The notes under the pieces: model-generated
What the model was told of the DNA's origin: nothing
The model's database searches: none
What the model saw: only the letters and a program-made list of their open reading frames with translations
NCBI GenBank assembly: GCA_031292525.1
Contig: JARLGY010000036.1
Coordinates: forward strand, 62,001-126,000
Origin: Flavipsychrobacter sp.
GTDB lineage: Bacteria; Bacteroidota; Bacteroidia; Chitinophagales; Chitinophagaceae
Length of the DNA stretch: 64,000 nucleotides
Direction of reading: 5' to 3'
In this document: one piece after another, positions 50,972 to 59,746 of the stretch
Layout of the letters: every line of letters starts with the position of its first letter
Position numbering within the stretch: position 1 is the stretch's first letter
Position numbers and translations under genes: made by a program

Positions 50972-51108
50972 TTTTTAGGTAGCTTTATATGGTGAAAGTT
51001 AGACAAAAATTTTGTACAATACCATAGAAAAGGTAGGCGTGATAGCCCTTTTGGCAAATGGTAGTAAGCAAATGGTAGTAATAAGAAAACATTCTTCATA
51101 GAAGAGGC

Positions 51109-51711
51109 TTACGCTGCCAGAGTCAGTCGCTGTAGTATGGCTACTACGTAAGGCGTAAGTATTTTTACTTCGTGGTGTTCGTGCAATGGTATTTGCATAA
51201 AATCTCCGGCACCCATCCTGAAAACTTTATCGCCTACCATGCAGTCACATTGGCCTTCCAGTATAATAAAGCTTTCAAGTTCGTTAGTATGCACTTCGTC
51301 TTCAATGTCTGTCGCAGATACAACCAGCATTTGCAATACAGACGGCTTGTTTGTAAGCACTTTAGTATATCGTCCCTCCTTAAATGATGCTGGTATGCGG
51401 TCTTCCACAAAGTCTAGCCATGGGCGATAGTTCGAAAATTTATTGATCAATGGCAGATCTGCTAACTGCATGTGTGCCTCTTTGCTCAGGTTGTCTAGAA
51501 GATTGCCAATGGCATGCTCAAGGTGTGCTGGTGGGGTAATGGCATATTCTTCGGTATAGGTTTCCATAGCCGCCTGTATGCTGTCTACCTCATTTTTTAC
51601 TACGGCATGCATTGCCATCATATGTTGTACTTCCTCCATCTCCTGTGGCGATAAAGCTCCCAGGCAGTAGAGTTCTAAAATACCGGTATCAATATATTTC
51701 TTTATGTCCAT
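51109..51711 (-). CDS. Cupin protein with anti-sigma-like N-terminus
   Basis: This 200-residue protein from the ATG at 51711 (MDIKKYIDTGILELYCLGAL) has an N-terminal helical region of the kind seen in ChrR-type/anti-sigma proteins (SPQEMEEVQHMMAMH; a Cys replaces one ligand) and a C-terminal cupin (about 115-198: LESFIILEGQCDCMVGDKV, GAGDFMQIPLHEHHEVKI). The His and Glu of the cupin may bind a metal. In ChrR-like proteins this pair senses singlet oxygen or peroxides. No sigma gene is adjacent, so the partner is unknown. Confidence 0.75.
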   Translation of the reverse strand: MDIKKYIDTGILELYCLGALSPQEMEEVQHMMAMHAVVKNEVDSIQAAMETYTEEYAITPPAHLEHAIGNLLDNLSKEAHMQLADLPLINKFSNYRPWLDFVEDRIPASFKEGRYTKVLTNKPSVLQMLVVSATDIEDEVHTNELESFIILEGQCDCMVGDKVFRMGAGDFMQIPLHEHHEVKILTPYVVAILQRLTLAA

Positions 51712-51714
51712 CAC

Positions 51715-52024
51715 GCCGGTTATTCAGTATTTCTAACGCTTCTTTAATTCATGTATCGGCTTAGCTTTTTCCTCGCCTTGCTGGGGTTGGTATGGCCCTG
51801 TGCGTCGTTAGGGCTGCAAGTTATTGCTATTTATTGTATCACTTACATAATTGTATGTTATGATCTCTAATTTTTCAAAAAATGCAAGAACTACGCGTAT
51901 GTAACGTAGTTTTTATGGATTTTATGCCATTAGCAGGCGTGCTATTCAATATTTGCCCTCTTTTAAGCTGCAACAAGAACGATCACTATGCCATATTACA
52001 GCATTACTTTGCTAATTTGCGTAC
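51715..52024. other. Intergenic region between cupin and nucleotidyltransferase genes
   Basis: These 310 bp hold divergent promoters for the cupin (minus) and the nucleotidyltransferase (plus). A 7-bp inverted repeat AACTACG / CGTAGTT occurs at 51889-51911, with no obvious role. No gene was seen. Confidence 0.5.
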
Positions 52025-52741
52025 ATGAAAGCCATGCTTTTTGCCGCCGGTTTAGGTACCCGACTTAAACCCTTTACAAACCACCATCCCAAGGCGCTTG
52101 CCGAGGTGAACGGCAAAACCTTACTCGAACATAATATCCGGTATCTGCAAAGGGCTGGTATTTATGAGGTTATAGTAAACGTACACCATTTTCCCGACCA
52201 GATAGAAGAGGTTCTTTTTGAGAACGATAGCTTTGGCAGCAACGTATTGGTAAGCGATGAACGTTACGAGGTACTGGAAACAGGGGGCGGCCTTTTGAAA
52301 GCAGGCCATTTTTTTGAAGGCGAGGACGACTTTGTGGTAATGAATGTGGATGTGCTAACATCGCTTGATCTCACAGTTATGATTGCTGCTCATCGCGAAA
52401 GCGAAGCTATAGCCACACTGGCCGTGATGGAGCGTAACAGCACCCGTCAGTTGTTATTCGATGACCATATGCATCTATGCGGTTGGACAAATACTGAAAA
52501 GAACCAGCAACGCATAAGCCGTGAAGTAGCCTGGATGCAGCCCTTTGCATTCAGTGGCATACAGGTGCTAACGCCTGCGGTGTTGCACAATTGCCCTTTC
52601 CATGGTAAGTTTTCGCTTATAGATCTGTACCTGCACCTGGCAAAAGATCAACTCATTTATGGTTTTAACCACACCGGCAATGTATTTATAGATGTTGGCC
52701 GACCCGAAAGTTTGGAGAAGGCCGGGTATTTGTTTGAGTAA
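52025..52741 (+). CDS. Sugar-phosphate nucleotidyltransferase (MurU/ManC-like)
   Basis: This 238-residue protein has the G-x-G-T-R-x-x-P-x-T-x-x-x-P-K-x signature as AAGLGTRLKPFTNHHPKAL at 7-25, then VVMNVDVLT (nucleotide-sugar motif) and a C-terminal FIDVGRPESLEKA. It makes an NDP-sugar from a sugar 1-phosphate and an NTP; the closest family is N-acetylmuramate 1-phosphate uridylyltransferase (MurU) or mannose 1-phosphate guanylyltransferase. No sugar kinase neighbour is present in the window to decide. Confidence 0.85.
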   Translation: MKAMLFAAGLGTRLKPFTNHHPKALAEVNGKTLLEHNIRYLQRAGIYEVIVNVHHFPDQIEEVLFENDSFGSNVLVSDERYEVLETGGGLLKAGHFFEGEDDFVVMNVDVLTSLDLTVMIAAHRESEAIATLAVMERNSTRQLLFDDHMHLCGWTNTEKNQQRISREVAWMQPFAFSGIQVLTPAVLHNCPFHGKFSLIDLYLHLAKDQLIYGFNHTGNVFIDVGRPESLEKAGYLFE

Positions 52742-52812
52742 TTATTTTTAGACAATTGGCAGCATTGATTGAGGTAAGTGCTAACTGGGTTATTTATATA
52801 AATAAAAGGTCA

Positions 52813-53217
52813 ATGAGGTTATTAGTTATTACACTGGTTTTCTTTGCCATTTGTGGCTGCAATACAGTATCTACCTACTTCGATAAACAACCTTTAATTT
52901 CTTCTGATTCCATTTTTGCCCGTCAAGCCCACAAATCCACTTGCGATAGTGTACTAAGCAGCCTCATCCACTCAAGCAGTCTATCAGATAGAGCTAAGCA
53001 ACTAAATGTTGAAAGTGAGATCACCCACGATGGCAATCTCAATATCCGGCTATACCAAGTAAGTGGCTTGAAGAATAAAACTACTTTTGTAAATCTTTTG
53101 ATCGATCCCGTTAAAAGGACTTTTAGCAACACTTCTCTCGGTACCTACAACCCCAAGCCTCTCAAATACGATACCTCAATATTGAATTATATGATCGGTC
53201 ATTGCATGAGCAAATAA
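52813..53217 (+). CDS. Predicted lipoprotein, function unknown
   Basis: The start is the ATG at 52813 (MRLLVITLVFFAICGCNTVS), a lipobox (ICGC) at residues 13-16. The 134-residue protein has no recognised domain; it contains Ser/Leu-rich stretches and ends with an IGHCMSK tail with a second Cys. It follows the nucleotidyltransferase by 71 bp and may form part of the same transcript. Nothing more can be said. Confidence 0.65.
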   Translation: MRLLVITLVFFAICGCNTVSTYFDKQPLISSDSIFARQAHKSTCDSVLSSLIHSSSLSDRAKQLNVESEITHDGNLNIRLYQVSGLKNKTTFVNLLIDPVKRTFSNTSLGTYNPKPLKYDTSILNYMIGHCMSK

Positions 53218-53229
53218 GTGTAAGAAAGG

Positions 53230-53727
53230 CTACCACTCATAATCCCTTTCTACTATCTTCTTCAACCGTTCTACCAGTGTAAAGGTTGCTGGACAATAGT
53301 TGAGGTTTTGGGTAAAAGTATCATTATAAGCGTCAAAGGGCTGTTTATTATGGTGGGGAAATTCAGCACAGTCAGCCGGCCGCACTTCATATATAGAGCA
53401 CATATTATCCACCAAAAATTGGCAGGGCAGTGTTTTGTTCATCCAGTCACCCTTCTCATCTTTATACAGCCATCGCTCTGTAAAGGCTTTAGGGGTCATC
53501 CGCATATGGGTTGAAATACGTTTGATATCGGCCTTGGTGTATGTCGGGGTCATGGTTTTGCAGCAGTTGGCACACTTGGTGCAATCTGTATCCTGCCATA
53601 CGGTAGCATCAGCGGTGGCAACAAGCGCCTCCATTTCTTCAGGTACTATATCATCAAGCTTCTTTAAAAATTGGGTAAGCCCCTTTTTCTTCCGCGATAC
53701 CGTCTTTTTGAATTGTTCCAGGTCCAT
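53230..53727 (-). CDS. YkgJ-family cysteine-cluster protein
   Basis: This 165-residue protein has cysteines in CTKCANCC (about 49-56), LPCQFLVDNMCSIYEVRPADC (split into a 20-residue stretch and a Cys; about 100-120) and YCPATF near the C-terminus, the YkgJ/DUF-type zinc or iron-sulfur cluster layout. Family members are proposed to bind an Fe-S cluster. It faces the lipoprotein gene convergently across a 12-bp gap and has the Fur-box-like site in its upstream region (shared with the DUF5686 gene). Confidence 0.82.
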   Translation of the reverse strand: MDLEQFKKTVSRKKKGLTQFLKKLDDIVPEEMEALVATADATVWQDTDCTKCANCCKTMTPTYTKADIKRISTHMRMTPKAFTERWLYKDEKGDWMNKTLPCQFLVDNMCSIYEVRPADCAEFPHHNKQPFDAYNDTFTQNLNYCPATFTLVERLKKIVERDYEW

Positions 53728-53772
53728 GATGCTGTAAATTAACTAATAAACGCTTTCTTTTTTAAACCAAAA

Positions 53773-53791
53773 GATAATGATTATCGTTATT
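53773..53791. promoter_or_regulatory. Fur-box-like palindrome
   Basis: GATAATGATTATCGTTATT matches 16 of 19 bases of the Fur consensus GATAATGATAATCATTATC. It lies between two divergent genes, 45 bp from the YkgJ-like ATG and 89 bp from that of the DUF5686 gene. Confidence 0.6.
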
Positions 53792-53880
53792 TTACGTTGT
53801 TGTATCTTGTAACGTTCAGGCAAAACACTTTTTTAAGTTCTTGTTTTGTTATTAAAGGTTATGTTTGGTGGTTAACTAAT

Positions 53881-56571
53881 ATGTATTTTATCCGGAACGT
53901 TATTCTTCTTTTGCTCCTCTTTATCTGTATGTGCACCAGGCTGCACGCACAAATTGCCGATACCACTACCAGGCAAAGAGACTCTGTACAGCACCCAGAC
54001 TCTTCCGCTAAAAATGCCGCTCATGTGGATTCTTTATCGTTCCATAAAGTTGCAGACACGCTCGCAGCAACCCTTCCCTTGGTAGATACTGTAGGTAAAG
54101 TAAAGGATACAATACACGCAAATACAGCACCCGGTGGCGGCTATGCAATACATGGCAGGGCTGTAGATGCGCATACGGGCGAGGGCATCCCTTTTGCAAC
54201 TGTGTTTTTCCCCCATAGTCCGGTAGGTACAGCTGCCGATATAAATGGCAACTTTATCCTAAAAACTGATGTGCTTCCCGGCGATAGCGTTATCATTTCT
54301 GCTATGGGTTATAGCAGGTATGGTAGGCACGTATATAAACAGCAACACGATTACAATTTTATTGCAGAGATCCCACTCTCCACAAATATGCTCAACGAGG
54401 TTGTTGTCCATGCTGGCGAAGATCCTGTTGTAGTGCTCATGCGCAAGATCATAAGCCGCAAACCATTCAACGACCCAGACCGTACCCAAAACTATAAGTA
54501 CGAGGCATACAACAAACTGGAGATCGATCTGGAAAGGCTGTCCAAAGAGCAGTTTGAAAAAATACCGGGCTTCAATAAATTCAGTTTCATATACAACAAC
54601 CAGGATACTACTGATGACGGCCAGCCTTTCCTTCCGCTATATATGACAGAAACCTTGTCCGATTATTATTTTGAACGCCATCCTCAAAAACAACGTGAGT
54701 TTATTAAAGCAAGTATGGTAAAAGGGGTGGAGAATGAAAGTGTAGATAAATTCCTTGGTAGTACCTACCAGAATGTCAATGCCTACAACAATTTCATTCC
54801 TGTATTCGACAAACAGTTTGTAAGTCCAATCAGTAACTCTGGTATGTTCTACTATAAGTACAATATCAAAGACACTGAAGTAGCTTACGGTCATAGGATT
54901 ATATTGGTTCAGTTTGCACCACGCCGTCCTGGTGAAAATTGTTTCTATGGCAATTTCTGGGTTGTCGATTCAATTTACGCTTTGCAACGTATCACATTGG
55001 CCGTTCCCAAAGTATCCAATGTAAACTATGTTAATAGTATAAGTGTGTATCAGGAATATGCCCCCATCAACGACTCTATTTGGTTTGGGGTAAAAGATAA
55101 GTTTATTGCAGATTTTAACGCACCATATGGTGTCAAGCTCCCAGGCTTCATTGGTCGCAAAACAACTACCTATACCAAAATATTGGTGAACGATACTTCA
55201 GTACAGAATGTTTTAGATAATAAAGATTACAAGCAGGACGTAATGAAGAACGACAGCGCCCGCTTGCGTAGCGATAGCTGGTGGGCAACGCACCGTACCG
55301 ATTCACTTTCAAAAAATGAAAAGGCAATTTACCAGATGGTAGATACGCTTAATAAATTGCCGGTTGTCACCACTTATAAACACCTCATTACGTTTGCACT
55401 CACAGGCAATATCCAGGCTGGTCCTATTGTATTCGGTCCGTATTTTTACCTCTATAGTAATAACACCGTAGAGGGTAATCGTTTTCGTTTCTCTGCCAGT
55501 ACTTCCGACCAGGTGTCAAAGAAAATTCGCCTGGGTGGTTATCTTGCGTATGGCACATTAGATGGGGCCTTTAAGTACAACATGAATATGCTGTGGCTGC
55601 TCAACCGCAAACCACGCTCTTATCTGTATGCTACTTATACGCACGATATCAACCATGGACAGAGTTACTACGACCAGATAACCGGCGATAACATATTTGG
55701 TACATTATTCCGCAAGCCTGGTGTACCCTACAAGCTGGCATTCGTAAATGAGGCGCGTGGTGAATATTTTAAAGAATTCTTTAGCGGTTTCAGCTACCAG
55801 TTCTTTGTACAACATCGCGAGTTCAGTCCATATGCACCATTGCCCAACACCATGTTTTTAGATGACAAGGGCAATCCTACAAACACTGTCATTAGTTCAG
55901 AAGGAGGTGTGCGGCTGCGTTTTGCCTACAAAGAAAAATTTCTCGATGGTAAATTCCTTCGGGTAAGTCTGGGCAGCAAGTATCCTATTGTAGACCTCAA
56001 CGCCGCCGGCGGGGCTAAGGATGTATTGAATAGCGGGTACAACTATCAGAAGATAAAGTTCACAATATCCAACACACTAAAGATAGCTCCATTTGGTACG
56101 CTGCATTACAATGCTTTTGCAGGTAAATATTTTGGTACGCTGCCATACCCTTTGTTAGAAATTCACCCCGGCAATGAGTATCTGGTGTACAATCCATTTG
56201 CGTTCGAGATGATGAACAAGTATGAGTTTATCAGCGATCAGTATGCCGGGTTAGCGCTCGAGCATAATATTGGCGGTGGCATCTTCAACTATATTCCGGT
56301 TCTTAAAAAGGCCAAGCTTCGCCAGTTCTGGACTATGAAAAGCGTTATCGGCTCCCTAAGTCAGGATAACCAGAAATTGAACTTAATACCCGGCGGCTAT
56401 CCCTTCCGCACTTTGCAGGGCAACCCATATGTAGAGCTTGGCACGGGCGTGTCCAACATCCTCGAAATATTCAGGATAGATTTCGTCTGGCGCGTCACAC
56501 CTCAACCTTTACCTTCTGAAGATAAGACCAGGTACTTTGGTATCTTCTTTGGTGGCAGACTGGGATTCTAG
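53881..56571 (+). CDS. DUF5686-type outer-membrane protein with carboxypeptidase-like N-terminus
   Basis: The protein is 896 residues from the ATG at 53881 (MYFIRNVILLLLLFICMCTR, signal peptide ending LHAQ). A carboxypeptidase-regulatory-like beta-sandwich is at about 85-180 (IHGRAVDAHTGEGIPFATVF; DINGNFILKTDVLPGD), then a DUF5686/OM beta-barrel domain (about 190-896) with many aromatic turns and a C-terminal barrel end (FFGGRLGF). The family is confined to Bacteroidota and its role is unclear; some members lie near TonB receptors. The Fur-box-like site suggests iron control. Confidence 0.87.
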   Translation: MYFIRNVILLLLLFICMCTRLHAQIADTTTRQRDSVQHPDSSAKNAAHVDSLSFHKVADTLAATLPLVDTVGKVKDTIHANTAPGGGYAIHGRAVDAHTGEGIPFATVFFPHSPVGTAADINGNFILKTDVLPGDSVIISAMGYSRYGRHVYKQQHDYNFIAEIPLSTNMLNEVVVHAGEDPVVVLMRKIISRKPFNDPDRTQNYKYEAYNKLEIDLERLSKEQFEKIPGFNKFSFIYNNQDTTDDGQPFLPLYMTETLSDYYFERHPQKQREFIKASMVKGVENESVDKFLGSTYQNVNAYNNFIPVFDKQFVSPISNSGMFYYKYNIKDTEVAYGHRIILVQFAPRRPGENCFYGNFWVVDSIYALQRITLAVPKVSNVNYVNSISVYQEYAPINDSIWFGVKDKFIADFNAPYGVKLPGFIGRKTTTYTKILVNDTSVQNVLDNKDYKQDVMKNDSARLRSDSWWATHRTDSLSKNEKAIYQMVDTLNKLPVVTTYKHLITFALTGNIQAGPIVFGPYFYLYSNNTVEGNRFRFSASTSDQVSKKIRLGGYLAYGTLDGAFKYNMNMLWLLNRKPRSYLYATYTHDINHGQSYYDQITGDNIFGTLFRKPGVPYKLAFVNEARGEYFKEFFSGFSYQFFVQHREFSPYAPLPNTMFLDDKGNPTNTVISSEGGVRLRFAYKEKFLDGKFLRVSLGSKYPIVDLNAAGGAKDVLNSGYNYQKIKFTISNTLKIAPFGTLHYNAFAGKYFGTLPYPLLEIHPGNEYLVYNPFAFEMMNKYEFISDQYAGLALEHNIGGGIFNYIPVLKKAKLRQFWTMKSVIGSLSQDNQKLNLIPGGYPFRTLQGNPYVELGTGVSNILEIFRIDFVWRVTPQPLPSEDKTRYFGIFFGGRLGF

Positions 56572-56616
56572 TAAATGCTCCTATAGTAGAACGTTCACCC
56601 CATCCTGGTGCTACTG

Positions 56617-57324
56617 TCAGCATTTTAATGTCTTCTTCTTTTTCCCTATTTGTCCTTTATCTATAGCCTTTTTTATATAGACAATTGCATCAGGTAGCTT
56701 ACTCGCGGTGCCATTCGGCTGTACACTCGTAGCACTTATTTTTAGAGCAGTGTCAATAACTTCTTGTGTTAGCTCCTTTACGTAAACGCCTATTGCTATT
56801 ACAAAGCCATTCATGGCATGCCGTACCTGGTTAGGTGCTGTGTTTATGTTTTTTTCTATTCGCTGTAGCAAGTCCCTTAATAATGCAAGGTCCAATTCTT
56901 CATCTGCCTTTATCGCTACCAGTCCGCTAAGGGTTGCCCATCCCGCTGCAGCAATGTGCTCTTCTTCCGCATTTATCCATTCCTGTCCAAGTTCCAGACC
57001 ATGCTTGCTGCCGGCAGCTACCCAGGGCACAGTATATTCACTAATGTTGGTCGATGTTGCAATTTCTACCCAGGCTTGCAGATCGTCCCTGCTCATTTTT
57101 TCATCATCTGCAATTAAGCCCGCCAGGTACATGGCGTCCGCATTTCGGGTAAAGTATAGCTCGTTAGCTAAGGTGTAGTCTTTCTTTACTTTCTTTTGTA
57201 TCGTTTTCAGGTGCTCTACCTTCACGCCAAAAAGGGGCTCTTTCACCCCGTGTTTTAGCAGTATTTTTTTTATGTTTTCGTTACCAAAAGAGCTAAGCTC
57301 TGTCATGATTTCGTTCAAAGTCAT
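56617..57324 (-). CDS. DNA alkylation repair protein (AlkD-like HEAT)
   Basis: This 235-residue protein is made of HEAT-like helix pairs (e.g. NELYFTRNADAMYLAGLIAD, VPWVAAGSKHGLELG, VRHAMNGFVIAIGVYV) of the DNA alkylation repair family. The catalytic Trp/Asp of AlkD are only partly evident (WVEIATSTNISEY). It would remove alkylated bases as a glycosylase. It lies 31 bp downstream of bcp on the same strand but past the bcp terminator. Confidence 0.82.
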   Translation of the reverse strand: MTLNEIMTELSSFGNENIKKILLKHGVKEPLFGVKVEHLKTIQKKVKKDYTLANELYFTRNADAMYLAGLIADDEKMSRDDLQAWVEIATSTNISEYTVPWVAAGSKHGLELGQEWINAEEEHIAAAGWATLSGLVAIKADEELDLALLRDLLQRIEKNINTAPNQVRHAMNGFVIAIGVYVKELTQEVIDTALKISATSVQPNGTASKLPDAIVYIKKAIDKGQIGKKKKTLKC

Positions 57325-57335
57325 ACACTACTTTT

Positions 57336-57367
57336 CTAAAAAAAACTGGGGCTTTTATATGCCCCAG
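57336..57367 (-). terminator. Terminator of bcp overlapping its stop codon
   Basis: On the minus strand a perfect CTGGGGC / GCCCCAG stem has the bcp TAA (57355-57357) in its loop and is followed by a run of eight Ts. Confidence 0.85.
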
Positions 57368-57816
57368 AGTTCTAGTATTTGTTCTGTGTGATTTTTGGTA
57401 TCCACCTTGTTGATCACATGGTCTATTACCCCCTCTTCGTTAATGAGGAAAGTAGCACGGGTTGTGCCCATATACGCTTTCCCCATAAATTTCTTTTCAC
57501 CCCACAGGCCGTATTCGTTTACTATAGCCTTGTCCTCATCGCTTACCAGCGTAAACGGAAGGGAATATTTATCCTCAAATTTTTTGTGGCTTTTTTCACT
57601 GTCTGTGCTTACACCAAGTATCACAACACCCTTTGCCTTCAATGCAGCAAAGTTATCCCGCAGGTTGCAGGCTTCTGCTGTGCATCCGGGGGTGTCATCC
57701 TTTGGGTAAAAATACAAGACTACTTTTTTGCCTTTCAGTGCGCTTAAAGAAACTTCTTTTCCGTTTTGGTCTTTAGCTTTAAAATCAGGCGCTTTGTCCC
57801 CTGCGTTCAGTGTCAT
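57355..57816 (-). CDS. bcp: Thioredoxin-dependent peroxiredoxin Bcp/PrxQ
   Basis: This 153-residue protein has the Bcp pattern: FYPKDDTPGCTAEACNLRD with peroxidatic C45 and resolving C50, then TTRATFLINEEGVIDHV and an ILELWGI tail. It reduces H2O2 and alkyl peroxides with electrons from thioredoxin. The start is the ATG at 57816, 12 nt after the M23 peptidase stop, so the two may be co-transcribed. Confidence 0.92.
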   Translation of the reverse strand: MTLNAGDKAPDFKAKDQNGKEVSLSALKGKKVVLYFYPKDDTPGCTAEACNLRDNFAALKAKGVVILGVSTDSEKSHKKFEDKYSLPFTLVSDEDKAIVNEYGLWGEKKFMGKAYMGTTRATFLINEEGVIDHVINKVDTKNHTEQILELWGI

Positions 57817-57828
57817 GATGGTTATATT

Positions 57829-59571
57829 TTATCTTGTGAATGTATATGTGATTTTTGCTTCATTATTGTTCTCGTCTGCAGCGCTCAGTACAAGTTTATG
57901 TTTGCCTGCTGAGCAATGTTCATCAAAGGTATAAAAGAGTAGGTCTCCATGCTGTTCTATGCATATCCACTTACCGTCCAGCATACCCTTAAATTTCCTT
58001 ACCGATGTCATATTGTCCTTCGCAGCAAACAATATTTGCTTGGCTTTGTTCAGGTTGGCCCCCTCCTTTTGCAAAGGCTTTATAGTTGGGGGTAGTGTGT
58101 CTGCCGCCAGCCAATATGTGCCAAAACTACGTACCGCTGCTTTGTACCATCCCATGTCTATATTGCCAGCCGCCTGTCCATCTTCATCCTTGCCGTCAGT
58201 GTACATCATTACTATTTTATCTCGCAGGTTAAAGCTTATGGGTTTATTCGGTTTTATACTCAATTGCATGGCCGTATGCATCGGTATGTCTGCGCTGCAT
58301 ATCTTGTAAATGGCCGATAGCTTATTATCATCCTGTTGTTCATTGTAGGTATAGGCAACGCTATCATAAAGTGCGCGGTCATTTAGTTCAAATTTCAGGT
58401 TAGGGCTTTCAAATGTATTAGGGGCATTGGGCAGCAATATTTTAGACGGATGCAAGTTGTTAGGGTCAATCCTGCGGAGGAAAGGATGTGGCGGTTGCGA
58501 TACTGAAAATGCAACAGTAGCAGTATTGCCAAAGTCATCAGTCAATACTATTTTTATATTGTAAGGGATACCGGGTTGGGTATCTGATAGTTGCTTGGGT
58601 ATATGCAGGTAACCTTTATTATGCAAAGGGTCTTTGTATATAGAATTAAGGTGGTTTCCGGGAAGCTGAAAAAAGCTTTGCACCCAAAAACCATCTTTTT
58701 TCTTTGTAGGGTAGTCTGCGTAAGCATTTATGTACTTTGTTTCATCGTAACCTATATTGTCTAGTACAACCGAATAGAAGAAAGAGTCATTTACAAATAG
58801 GTCGGCTTTGTAATGCGCAAGTGTATTGTCGCTGCCTTCCATATAGTCATTAACCTCCAATCCTATGCCGAACATTGTATCGGTCGCTGCTGCTGGCAAA
58901 AAGGTTACGTTCTCTCTTTCTTCTGTATAGATATTATTTATTTTATGCAGAACTATAGCGTGTTGGTAACTATTATAAAATCCGTTCGATAGGTTATACA
59001 CTACTGCCCGTATTGGCACAGGTGCCTTCTTGTCAATAATAGGTAACCCAAATTGCTCAGGGTTCAGTGGGTGTTCTGTTTTGCCGTCTCTTATTTCAAA
59101 GTGCAGGTGCGGTGCAGTACTCCCGCCTGTGTTGCCAGACAATGCTATAAGTTGGCCCTTCTTCACTGGGAATTGTGTTGGCGATAATTGCAGGTCCACA
59201 TCCCATCGCTGCTGGGCATATTGTTGGGCATGCATATATTTTTGTATGGCAGGGGCAAAATCGCTTAGGTGCCCATAAAGGGTAGTGTAGCCATTAGGAT
59301 GGGTAATATAGAGCCCATGCCCAAATCCACTTTTATCCATTTTTATCCTCGATATATAGCCATCGGCAGCAGCATGCACTGGCTGGCCTTCCTTCCCCTG
59401 TGTTTTTATATCCACACCACTATGGAAATGCCCTGGCCTGCACTCCCCAAAATTCCCTGCCAGGTATATAGGTATATCCAGCGGGTTGCGAAAATAATGT
59501 TGGGGGTAATTAGGCTGTCCCCAAACCATCACGGGACAAGCAAGTACAAGCAAGCTGAGGAATTTCTTCAT
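57829..59571 (-). CDS. M23-family peptidase (LytM-like) with long C-terminal domain
   Basis: The protein is 580 residues from the ATG at 59571 (MKKFLSLLVLACPVMVWGQP, signal peptide). The M23 domain is at about 35-170, with zinc ligands H50 and D54 in GHFHSGVDIKTQGKEG and the HLH motif in APHLHFEIRDG. The following 400 residues are beta-rich and Bacteroidota-specific (Ig-like). It acts in the periplasm or at the envelope on peptidoglycan cross-links; whether it is active or a regulator is not decided. It is 12 nt upstream of bcp. Confidence 0.88.
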   Translation of the reverse strand: MKKFLSLLVLACPVMVWGQPNYPQHYFRNPLDIPIYLAGNFGECRPGHFHSGVDIKTQGKEGQPVHAAADGYISRIKMDKSGFGHGLYITHPNGYTTLYGHLSDFAPAIQKYMHAQQYAQQRWDVDLQLSPTQFPVKKGQLIALSGNTGGSTAPHLHFEIRDGKTEHPLNPEQFGLPIIDKKAPVPIRAVVYNLSNGFYNSYQHAIVLHKINNIYTEERENVTFLPAAATDTMFGIGLEVNDYMEGSDNTLAHYKADLFVNDSFFYSVVLDNIGYDETKYINAYADYPTKKKDGFWVQSFFQLPGNHLNSIYKDPLHNKGYLHIPKQLSDTQPGIPYNIKIVLTDDFGNTATVAFSVSQPPHPFLRRIDPNNLHPSKILLPNAPNTFESPNLKFELNDRALYDSVAYTYNEQQDDNKLSAIYKICSADIPMHTAMQLSIKPNKPISFNLRDKIVMMYTDGKDEDGQAAGNIDMGWYKAAVRSFGTYWLAADTLPPTIKPLQKEGANLNKAKQILFAAKDNMTSVRKFKGMLDGKWICIEQHGDLLFYTFDEHCSAGKHKLVLSAADENNNEAKITYTFTR

Positions 59572-59746
59572 GTTTTGAAACAATACGTAAAGCTAAAAGG
59601 TTTTATGGAAATGCCTACCTTCTGTCAAAAAGCATATTTCTTTATGTCTTGCACTGGTTGTGAGGTATTGTGGTTTGTTGTTTGCTGCGAAAATTTAATA
59701 CGTTTGATCAGTTACCTTTACTTTAAGCGCTATAGGTAGTTTGTCG

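Noticed and set aside
51889-51911. Inverted repeat AACTACG/CGTAGTT followed by Ts
   Set aside because: No plus-strand gene ends before it and the 9-nt loop is loose, so I do not call a terminator.
56572-56616. Weak hairpin between the DUF5686 and alkylation-repair genes
   Set aside because: The stem is short and interrupted, with no U-run.
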